The notes beneath the pieces were generated by a model that did no database searches, was not told the origin of the DNA, and saw nothing but the letters and a program-made list of their open reading frames with translations. The translations under genes and the position numbers were made by a program. Positions 21,879-31,252 of a DNA stretch of 64,000 nt are shown here, one piece after another. The stretch's first letter is position 1; each line of letters begins with the position of its first letter. The DNA lies in assembly GCA_011799875.1 (NCBI GenBank), contig CM022298.1:52758109-52822108 (forward strand). Direction: 5' to 3'. This DNA comes from Thinopyrum elongatum. Taxonomy: Eukaryota; Streptophyta; Magnoliopsida; Poales; Poaceae.

Positions 21879-24194
21879 TCCATTAGGTATTGCAATGAGA
21901 TGTGAATGTGAACCCCTCAAATGCAAAGAGAAGCATGGGCAAAGCTGCTAAGACTTATATTTTTGGTTAAGTGATCAAAGATCACTTGAGTCTATCGGAA
22001 AGCCAACACTATTACATTTGCTCAAGTCTTGGGGATACTTCTTCCAAAAACCCTTTAACCACACTCTTACTTTCTATCTGTCCAAACACTACAAGTCACT
22101 CCGCTCCCCCCCCGATACACAATCTCCCGGGCCCACCAGAATACCCTTGATAGAGCCACCCTAAACCCTAACTACTCGGTCCCCCTCACCGAGATGGCAT
22201 TTGGTCCCACCGAAGTGTGTGTGCCAACCTTCTGTAACCAATCGACTTCATCTCGGAATTTCCCGAGTGAAAATCGATCGGTTTCACCGAAGCGTGGGAA
22301 AGTGCTTAGGTCCTCACTCATCCATCTCACCGATTGGTTTCATCCGGTCTACCTGAAATGCCTAATTCAACCTTTTGCACCTGGTCCAGGTCTCACCAAT
22401 GGTTTTTCCACCCGGTCCCACCAAGTTTGTGCATAAAGGTGTGTAAACGGTTTAAATTGTTGGTGATGGCTATCAATACCCACCACACCACCTACTCTCA
22501 GATAGGGCAAATCGGGACAAATTAACCCACTCCCCTATCCATTTTTTCTGAGGAGAGAACCACCTATACTTGTGTTGCAATAAATGAGATTTCCACTCCA
22601 CATTTGATCCTTTATTTCAAGCCCCCTCAAGTCGCTTTCCCCACTCCAATCCTTCTCCTACTACCCATGCCAAATCGAATGAAAGCTTGAATTAGTTTTA
22701 AGGAGACTATTTTTGAAGCACAAAAGCAAAGGAATCATCATCAACAAAAACATCTACTCCCTCCATTCCCTTATACAAGGCCACCATGAAAAATACTTTT
22801 TGCATCTATACAAGGCCACTGACAGTAATCGAGGCAAAAAATTAATGATGTTTCCTCGTACTACCAACTTGTTTAATACTTGCATGCATGTAGTCATATT
22901 GACACTGTGCTACTTCTGAAAGAACATGTGGTGCCCCCATGTGTGGTTTTGGTAATTGATGACATTCTCTATGGACTAATGGTTGCATTGAGTTATATTT
23001 GAAGGATTTGTCCATAGGCATTTCTTGAAGTCCATGTGTTGGTTTCAAGGAGTTTATGAGTTGACCAAGGTGCTACTAAGGAGTTATCCAAAGATTGGTC
23101 ATGTGAGTGTTGAGATTATTGCAAGCATGTCTTGAAGAAGAAGATTGTGTGATCATTCATGTTTACCTTCAAGACATCATCCACATGAAGAGAGTTGGAA
23201 AGATTCAAGGTTGATCAAGACTAAGTCAAGAGTGAATCAAGTTGATCAACTCACAAAGCGTAGAAGATGTACTGAGAGGGATCAAGTGATCCCATGGTAT
23301 GGTAAGCATTGTCCATTACGCTTTGTGTACTAACCCATGGTCTACGTGAGAGTTCTATGTGGGGTTAGGTATATTTCCATGGGCTTGCGTCAAGAGGAAG
23401 ATACCATGGAACCCATGGAGAGGATGGCATCAAGTGGTGATCGTCATAAAAATTGCGGTGTGCAAGTTCAAGTGGAGCATGACGAAGAGATCAAGTGCTT
23501 GAAGCTTGCCGTCCATTGTGGTGACAATGGACTTGTGAAGATGTGCCGAAGAGTGGCTCACCCATAGTGGAGTATGGGGGAGCAATCAACTAGTCTTCAT
23601 CGAGCCAACACAATCAAGAAAGGTGGTCCATCTTGAGGAGGACAAGATCGTCATCATCTAGCTCAAGTGGACTTTGTGCAAGGCAAATGTTTGCCCTTGA
23701 TAGGTTTTCTATTTTACCGGTCTCATGGTGGTAGTTGGGAGACCGGGTTTATAGGATCGATTGCCGTACTATCAAGGGGGGCTCTCGATGAGTAGCTTGA
23801 TTGTATCGTTCGTAGAGAGCTCAAACCATTGCATCCTTGCATCATCTTTATTGTGTCTTGTTTGGTTCTTCTCCTTGTGAGATTTGGAGCTTATGGTCAT
23901 CTTGATGACAAGCTCGATTTCATCGAAAACGGAGTTCACATGCATCTTCTATGATGTTTTCGATGTTGGTGGTTATGCCGGTTCTTCTCTGTTGGAGGTT
24001 TAACTCCTCTATTTGTTAGGCATACCTCCCCTGCCTCTTCTTACTATAACCAGTCACTGTTGGATGCTACTTGTCGTCTTCTATCCAACAAGCTTGAGTT
24101 TACTCAATTCGGAGCTCATTTGCAGAAGTTGTGGCAGTTCTGGTTTTCCTTGGGGTTTACTTGTTTTCGTGGTAGTGGCATAAGGAAGGCACCA

Positions 24195-24555
24195 GTGGTA
24201 GTACCGCTGGGCCGGAGCGGCAGTACCGCGTATCGCCACAAGCGGTAGTACCGCTGTCTCACAGCGGTAGTACCGCCCATGGCCATAAGCGGTAGTATGG
24301 CTCTGGTTCCGCGCTAGTACCGCCTCGACTCGAGACATGGTTTTCTCGTGTCGGGTTCAGCGGCAGTAGTAGCGGCAGTAGAAGCGGTAGTACCGCTCGT
24401 GAGCGGTAGTACCGCGGCTACCACCGCTGCTAGTGCCGCCCGGGCCCTCACTCCCATGTCCTTTCTCTCTCTTTGGACCCTGCTCTCTGTCTCTGCGGTA
24501 GAACCGCTGGGGCTCGCGGTAGTACCGCTGCTGCCAGCGGTAGTACCGCTCTGTG
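24195..24555. repeat. Cluster of AGCGGTAGTACCGCT palindromes
   Basis: At least ten copies or near-copies of a 15-bp near-palindrome (AGCGGTA-G-TACCGCT) lie upstream of the TATA box of the solo LTR. Spacing is irregular. They could be protein-binding sites in the U3 or simply expanded repeats. Open frames on both strands here are by-products. Confidence 0.85.
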
Positions 24556-24593
24556 CGGGCTGAAGTGGGGATAACGGTTGGATTTTTCCCCAC

Positions 24594-24603
24594 CTATAAA
24601 AGG
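24594..24603 (+). promoter_or_regulatory. TATA box of the solo LTR
   Basis: CTATAAAAGG lies in CCCCACCTATAAAAGGGGG-like context about 40 bp after the palindrome cluster, the usual place for an LTR core promoter. The following DNA is CT-rich leader-like. Confidence 0.65.
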
Positions 24604-25190
24604 GGGTCTTCTTCCCCATTGAACCTTATCCTTTGAGCTCGTGTTCTTCCCCCATTGTTGACCTTCTTCGAGCTTGCTATCTCTCAATCCCTCCATGAAT
24701 TCTTGCTAGTTTTTGGGGGAAAAGAGAGAGGAGATCTAGATCCACATTTCCACCAATCACTTTCTCCTCTATGTGAGGGGAACCCCTTGGATCTAGATCT
24801 TGGAATTATTGGTGTTCTCCTTCTTGTTCTTCCTCTCATTTTCCTCCCTAGCATTAGTTGCTTTGGTGGGATTTGGGAGAGAAGGACTTGGGCACTCCGT
24901 GTGCCCTTGCCATTGCATTTGGTGCATCGGTTTGAGTTCTCCACGGTGATACGTGGAAGTTACAAGTTGATAAGCTTATTAATCGTGGGTGCTTGGTACC
25001 CTTGAGCTTGTTCCTCTTGGGTGCTTGGGCGCCCTAGACGGTTGGTGGTGTTCGGAGCTCAATCGTTGTGGTGTAAAGCTCCGGGCAAGCGTCGGGTCTC
25101 CAATTAGGTTGTGGAGATCACCCCGAGCAATTTGACGGGTTCCGGTGACCGCCCCCAAGGGTTGCCAAAGTGTACGGGTTCGGTGACAAA

Positions 25191-25337
25191 TTAACCGCTA
25201 GGTTTATTCCGCATTTGTTCAAGCCTAAACCGTAATTACTTTAAAGCGCCTATTCACCCCCTATTAACCACTAGGTTTATTCCGCATTTGTTCAAGCCTA
25301 AACCGTAATTATTTTAAAGCGCCTATTCACCCCCCTC
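25191..25337. repeat. 73-bp tandem duplication near the LTR end
   Basis: TTAACC(G/A)CTAGGTTTATTC through CGCCTATTCACCCCC occurs twice, 73 bp apart, with about two differences. It lies just before the U5 end. Confidence 0.9.
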
Positions 25338-26033
25338 TAGGCGACATCCACAATCTTTCAACTTCCTTCCCATTTCTTCATTGCATGCATGCCGACATAT
25401 TAATGATCCCGGTTAACGAAAAGAAAAGTTGGCTTGCAAAGTCGTCATTAAATTTTACCTTGGTACCTGTAATTTGAGTTTGTGGCCTTGTATAAGGGAA
25501 TGGAGGGAGTATTACCTTTTGGAGAGTGGTGTCTCCTAGATTGGTCAGGTGTCACTTGGGAGCCTCCAAATCTTGTGGAGTTGAACCAAGGACTTTGTAA
25601 GGGCAATGAGATCGCCTACTTCGTGAAGATCTACCCAGAGTGAGACTAGTCCTTCGTGGACGGAAGCCATGATGGCATATACAAGGTTGCTTCCTCGTGG
25701 AACCTTTATGGGTAAAGCCCTCCCTGAACTCGCGCAACCGTTACCCTCCGTCGATTGAAGTCTCCATCAACATGGACATATGATAGCACCACCTATCAAA
25801 ACCACGCCAAAAATCAGTGTGTCTTTATTGCGTTCAATTTCTCCTATCCCTCCTTTTACGTTCATATGCAAAGTTGTTACTTTCCGCTGCCTACTATCTA
25901 GAGCATGTGTAGGATGTTGCTTGACTTGTGTGAATTGCATAAATTTTCCAAGAACTAAAATTGGGAAAATGATAGATTTTATTTGGTTAAGTAGTCAAAT
26001 CACCTCCATAGTAGACCTACTTACGATCCTACA

Positions 26034-28529
26034 GAGGCATAGTTGTGCCTCNNNNNNNNNNNNNACCGAAAGGGAAACACATTATTTTTACTTAAGCGAG
26101 AGGCACAAATTTGCTTCCACGAGAGGCACACTCGGAAAGGGAAAAAAGTGGGGAAAAATCGTGCTTCTGGCTCGGTGTTTTTTCTTCCAGTTTTTTCATG
26201 GAATTTTTTTTCATCGAAACCTATTAACAAGGGACCATTTTCAAAGATCTCGACTCAAGAAATCCAACGGTAAAACGGTTCACGATTTGGGCGCATGGTT
26301 TAAGAGATAAAACATTTTAAATAAAAAAAATCTTAAAAAGATAGAATATTCCTAGTTGCAACCTGAAGAGAACACCGGGGAAAAAGGCAGAACGTTAGAT
26401 GCGTGTTTGTCTAGCTTATAACGAGACAGAGGTACGCCTCGCCTTACGAGCGCTCTAAGTGGCTGGCCCAATGCAAAAAATTATTTCACCAACTTCCTTC
26501 TTTTTTCCTTATAAATCTTTGTTTATATTTGAGACATTCTAAGTCCATACATTTTTAAGAACATTTTTTTTAATTTTCTCAATTTAATTTCAAGAAGTTA
26601 CTTTGAATATGAAAAATATAAACGAAGCTTAAAAGTTAGTTAGCGCAATTTAAAAAATGTGAAATCATTCAAAAAAAAAAGTTTTGTGGCGTTTGAAAAA
26701 TGTACACATGTTTCAAAATTGTTTCTACTCTGTAAATCAATATTCACGTAATTCATAAAAAATAATTTGTACTATTAAAAAAAGTATGTTACGGTTCAAA
26801 AATATTCATGAATTTCAAGAATATGTTCATGATAGTTACAAAAATATAATTATACAGTGTAAAAATTGCATAGTTTGAAACAATTTTCATTCCAAAAAAT
26901 GTTTCAATGTGTACGTGAACTTTTTACTAATATTTGAAAAGCAACAGTGTATGAAAAAGAGTTAATCATGTATTTGGAAAATCTAACAGTGTAATATTTT
27001 AAGATGTGCATAAAATGTAAAAGTGTATGAAAAACAACAGATATCAGAACATATATTTGGAAAAATGTTCAACATGTATGAAACAATGTTTCTTGATGGA
27101 TACAAAAAACGTACAATGTGTAATAAAATGTAGACATCTGCTGAAAAAAAATATAGAAACTAAAAAACCGGAAGAAAAAAAAACCGAGGAAAAACATATT
27201 AGGAATTCACACAAAAAATTAATTCAAAAACATATTTGGACTGAAGAATTTTTTTAATTTGCAAATGTTTTTAATTTGATCATTTTTTCGAAATCGTGAA
27301 CTTTTATGTATTGATTATCCTTTTTACTGCAAAAACTTCACGAATGTTTTTTTGATTTTGAGATTTTTTTCAAAGTCATAATTTTATTAGTTGAAGATAA
27401 AAGAAGTAGAAAACTCACCCACGCTCGCTCGTTGGGAGACGCTCGCTCTCGCTCGCTAGAGGAGACTCGCGTGCGCGACCCGGGCCCATGTAACAGTTGT
27501 CGACCTGAGTCACGCGAGTGACATGTCGCTTCTTGCCGAAATCACTAGTTAAGGTACCGCTTACAAAGGTCACTCTGACTTCATCTGATGGTGACAAGTG
27601 GGGCATTGCATGTGCGCCACTTGTCGCAACTTGGGAGTTTGTGCTCATTTTCGTATATTCGCTCTTTCAAAACGTTATATTCTTGAACCATGTGTCCAAA
27701 TCATGAACTGTTTTCACCGTTCCGTTTCTCGTATCGAGATTTTTGAATGAGATCCCATGTTAATAGATTTTGACCTTTTTTCTGGAAAACAAGGAAAAAC
27801 AAAAACTAGGAGTCGAGAATTTAGAAACCAAAAAATCTTAAAATAAAAGGAAAAAACACCAGAAAAGGAAAAAAATTGAAACCTAAAATTAGCTGGAACG
27901 GGATGTACTTCACTTTTCTTGGAAGCACCGTTTGCTTCACTTTTTGGGGGGAAGCATAACTATGATTTCACTTTTCGGGGGAAGCATAACTGTGCTTCAC
28001 GCGGTAACACATCCATTTTTCCATTTTTTTGGGGAAGCACAGAAGCACAGTTTGTGGTTCATGCCATGAAGCACAGATGTAACAATCTGAAGAAATCGGA
28101 AAAAAAAAATTGAGAGAAACCTAGGAGAAACAAAGGAAAATCCGAAAAGCCAAAAAAAAACATTGTAAAATAAAATTCACGCAATTCTAAAAAAAAATCG
28201 CGTAATCTATTAAAAATGTTTCGTGCCATTCAAAAAAATGATCGTGATAGTTAAAAAAATTATTAGTCTTCTTGTACTCGAACTCAAAACATGTAGAGTA
28301 GGTTGATAGTGATCTACTACAGTGCTTCTAAGTGACATGTTGATTACTATGATCTGATGATCTGAGGACCATTTTATCATGAATATTCAAGCCTACCAAA
28401 AAAATTGAACAAAATGCAAAAATTCGCTCACCCTCGAAACAAACGGGATTTGACGAAATCCCAAAAATTTCGTCGAAGTTTTAAACCATGCATTCAACAA
28501 AATTGTCCTGGGAAAGTCCCATTGTGATA
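26034..28529. repeat. A/T-rich repeat debris, probably DNA-transposon derived
   Basis: Begins with GAGGCAC-type units (as at 21,360-21,775), then long A- and T-rich stretches with TTCATGAATTT phrases. A GC-rich patch (27,415-27,660) holds repeated GCTCGCTCG, and GGGGAAGCA(T/C)A units recur at 27,915-28,060. Frames are short and low-complexity. No gene or clear terminus. Confidence 0.5.
26052..26064. other. 13-N assembly gap
   Basis: Ambiguous bases inside a GAGGCAC array. Unlike the first gap, the flanks are not long duplicates of each other. Confidence 0.98.
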
Positions 28530-28618
28530 GTGCCATATTAATACATATAAAACATCCAAAACAGATAATATAATAGCATGGAACAATAAAAATTTATAGA
28601 TACGTTGGAGACATATCA
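28530..28618 (-). mobile_element. Fragment of a Fatima-like gypsy LTR start
   Basis: On the minus strand it begins TGATATGTCTCCAACGTATC and continues with a GGAACAATC/CATGCTATTATATTATC-like stretch, the start of a common Triticeae gypsy LTR as I remember it. Only about 90 bp remain. The sequence right of its TG terminus is gypsy gag rather than a purine tract, so this was a 5' LTR edge inserted into the neighbouring gypsy element and later truncated. Confidence 0.6.
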
Positions 28619-29178
28619 TTGATCTTGATAACCCACAATCAAAGAATCAACGTTATGATAAGAGATACTTCATTGCTAGGAAACATGGTAAAGAAAGAGA
28701 ACCATGGGTTCAGAAACCCATGCCCTTTCCTCCTAAATGATCCAAGAAAAAGGATGATGAGGATTTTGAGCGCTTTGCTGAAATGATTAGACCTATCTTG
28801 CGTATGCGTTTGACTGATATGCTGAAAATGTCTCCTTATGCTAAGTATATGAAGGATATTGTTATAAATAAAAGAAAGATACCGGAAGCTGAGATTTCCA
28901 CCATGCTTGCTAATTTTACTTTTAAAGGTGGAATACCAAAGAAACTTGGAGATCCAGGAGTACCAACTATACCATGCTCCATTAAAAGAAACTATGTTAA
29001 AACTGCTTTATGTGATCTTGGAGCCGGTGTTAGTGTTATGCCTTTCTCTTTGTATCGTAGACTTGAATTGAATAAGTTGACACCTACTGAAATCTCTTTG
29101 CAAATGGCTGTTAAATCAACTGCTATACCCATCGGTATTTGTGAGGATGTGCCTATTGTGGTTGCAAACGTTACTATC
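28619..29178 (+). pseudogene. Gypsy gag/aspartic protease, first part
   Basis: An open reading phase runs through EFERFAEMIRP-type gag tail sequence, SPYAKYMKDIV, KRKIPEAEIST, FKGGIPKKLGDPGVPTIPC and the retropepsin motif ALCDLGAGVSVMPFSLYRRL (active-site D-L-G-A), and stops at the copia insertion after VVANVTI. An in-frame TGA after PMPFPPK (28,737) breaks the upstream gag. The same frame resumes at 37,467. Family role: cleaves the retrotransposon polyprotein in virus-like particles. This copy is dead because of the stop, the 5' truncation and the 8.3-kb insertion. Confidence 0.8.
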
Positions 29179-30596
29179 TGTTGGGAAACATAGCATGCAA
29201 TTTCAAAAAAATTCCTATGCTCACGCAAGATCTATCTAGGAGATGCATAGCAACGAGAGGGGGAGAGTGTGTCCACGTACCCTCGTAGACTGAGGGGGCG
29301 CCCAAGTAGGAGGAATCCTACTTGGGGCCCTAATCCTATTCGGCCCCCCCTTACCATAATTCCCGGAGGGGGAAGGAAGGAGGAGGGAGGAGGGAAGGAA
29401 GGGGGAGCCGAATCCCTCCCCTTCCTTTCTCTCTTCCCCTCTTTCCTTCCCCTCCAGGTTCGGCCTATATGGGGGGCGCAGCAGCCTATGCTGGCTGCTG
29501 CATTTCCCCTCTTGGCCCATTAGGCCCATATCTTTGCCTGGGGTGCCCGAAACCCCTTTCCGGTGACCCGATACGTACCCGGTACCCCCGGAACACTTCC
29601 GGTGTCCGAATACTATCGTCCTATATATCAATCTTTACCTCTCGACCATTTCGAGACTCCTCGTCATGTCCGTGATCTCATCCGGGACTCCGAACAACAT
29701 TCGGTCACCAAATCACATAACTCATATAATACAAAATCGTCATCGAACGTTAAGCATGCGGACCCTACGGGTTCGAGAACTATGTAGACATGACCGAGAC
29801 ACCTCTCCGGTCAATAACCAACAGCGGAACCTGGATGCTCATATTGGTTCCCACATATTCTACGAAGATCTTTATCGGTCGTACCGTAATGACAACATAC
29901 GTTATTCCCTTTGTCATCGGTATGTTACTTGCCCAAGATTCGATCGTCGGTATCTTCATACCTAGTTCAATCTCATTACCGGCAAGTCTCTTTACTCATT
30001 CCGTAATACATCATCCCGCAACTAACTCATTAGTCACTTTGCTTGCAAGGCTTCTTATGATGTGCATTACCGAGAGGGCCCAGAGATACCTCTCTGATAC
30101 TCGGAGTGACAAATCCTAATCTCGATTCACGTCAACCCAACAAGACACCTTTGATATACCTGTAGAGCATCTTTATAATCACCCAGTTACGTTGTGACGT
30201 TTGATAGCACACAAGGCATTCCTCCGGTATCCGGGAGTTGCATGATCTCATAGTTAAAGGAATATGTATTTGACATACATGAAAGCAATAGCAATAAAAC
30301 TGAACGATCAACATGCTAAGCTAACTGATGGGTCTTGTCCATCACATCATTCTCCTAATGATGTGATCCTGTTATCAAATGACAACTCATGTCCATGGTT
30401 AGGAAACCTTAACCATCTTTGATCAACGAGCTAGTCAAGTAGAGGCTCACTAGGGACTTAGTGTTTTGTCTATGTATTCACACATGTATTAAGGTTTCCG
30501 GTCAATACAATTCTAGCATGAATAATAAATATTTATCATGAATAAGGAAATATAAAATAACAACTTTATTATTGCCTCTAGGGCATATTTCCTTCA
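29179..30596 (-). repeat. 3' LTR of copia 1, internally deleted (1,418 bp)
   Basis: Same ends as the 5' LTR, but a block of about 335 bp is missing at 29,290 (GTAGAC joins TGAGGG). In the other LTR that block spans about 35,826-36,165 and includes the TATA region. Elsewhere the two LTRs look about 97-98% identical by eye. The deletion happened after, or during, insertion. Confidence 0.9.
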
Positions 30597-31252
30597 GTCT
30601 CCCACTTGCACTAGAGTCAATAATCTAGTTCACATCGCCATGTGATTAACACCAATAGTTCACATCACCATGTGAATAACTCCCATAGTTCACATCGCCA
30701 TGTGACCAACACCCAAAGGGTTTACTAGAGTCAATAATCTAGTTCACATCGCCATGTGATTAACACTCAAAGAGTACTAAGGTGTGATCATGTTTTGCTT
30801 GTGAGAGAGGTTTAGTCAACGGGTTTGCCACATTCAGATCCGTGTGTATTTTGCAAATTTCCACGTCCACAATGCTCTGCACGGAGCTACTCTAGCTAAT
30901 TGCTCCCACTTTCAATATGTATCCAGATTGAGACTCAGAGTCATCCGGATCAGTATCAAAGCTTGCATCGACGTAACCCTTTACGACGAACTCTTTATCA
31001 CCTCCATAACCGAGAAACATATCCTTATTCCACTAAGGATAATTTTTTGACCGCTGTCTAGTGATCCACTCCTGGATCACTATTGTACCCCCTTGCCAGA
31101 CATGTGGCAAGGCACACATTTGGTCTAGTACACATCTTGGCATGCTTTATAGAATCTATGGCTGAGGCATAGGGAATGACTTTCATTCTCTCTCTATCTT
31201 CTGCCGTGGTCGGGCTTTAAGTCTTACTCAATTTCACACCTTACAATACAGG
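30597..31252 (-). pseudogene. Copia 1 RNase H remnant and purine tract
   Basis: Below the RT frame, short shifted pieces resemble copia RNase H linkers (PYASAI, ARGYNSDPG, SFDTDPDDS in changing frames). The central catalytic part is missing. AAGTGGGAGAC next to the 3' LTR (30,597-30,607) is the purine tract that primes plus-strand synthesis. Confidence 0.65.
30629..30770. repeat. Four TCACATCGCCATGTGA palindromes beside the purine tract
   Basis: Four copies of TTCACATC(G/A)CCATGTGA, each a near-palindrome, lie within 140 bp, and the phrase CTAGAGTCAATAATCTAGTT occurs twice, so part of this is a local duplication of about 114 bp. They lie between RNase H and the 3' LTR. Confidence 0.85.

Larger units (their letters stand above)
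22917..25360 (+). mobile_element. 2,444-bp solo LTR inside a MITE
   Basis: The element starts TGAAAGAACATG and ends ATCCACAATCTTTCA, with terminal TGAAAGA/TCTTTCA, and is flanked by the perfect 5-bp target duplication ACTTC (22,912-22,916 and 25,361-25,365). There is no internal gag/pol and no second LTR copy, so this is a solo LTR left by unequal or intra-strand recombination. It contains a palindrome cluster, a TATA box near 24,594 and a 73-bp terminal tandem duplication. Compared with longer relatives I remember, sequence appears to be missing around 25,185; that part is recollection. Confidence 0.88.
22757..25509. mobile_element. Stowaway-like MITE split by a solo LTR
   Basis: The left end CTCCCTCCATTCCCTTATAC and right end GTATAAGGGAATGGAGGGAG are exact inverted repeats, extended by AAGGCCAC/GTGGCCTT. 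TA flanks both ends (22,755-22,756 and 25,510-25,511). Without the inserted LTR and one copy of its target duplication the MITE is about 304 bp. The TA duplication and CTCCCTCC terminus place it in the Tc1/mariner Stowaway group. Confidence 0.9.
21890..26033 (+). mobile_element. LTR sequence (outer layer of a nest), left end unclear
   Basis: The right end reads ...CTACTTACGATCCTACA at 26,033, like known Triticeae LTR ends. The body contains repeated CGGT(C/T)(T/C)CACCGA phrases at 22,150-22,430 typical of such LTRs. It is split at 22,757 by a MITE and resumes at 25,510. Without the nest it is about 1.4 kb. The left terminus is blurred by the TA microsatellite and I see no target duplication, so it is a solo LTR or an end fragment. 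No gag or pol is visible. Confidence 0.5.

Noticed and set aside
24195..24555. CRISPR-like array of short palindromic repeats
   Set aside because: Spacing is irregular, there are no unique spacers of constant length, the host is a plant and the repeats are inside an LTR.
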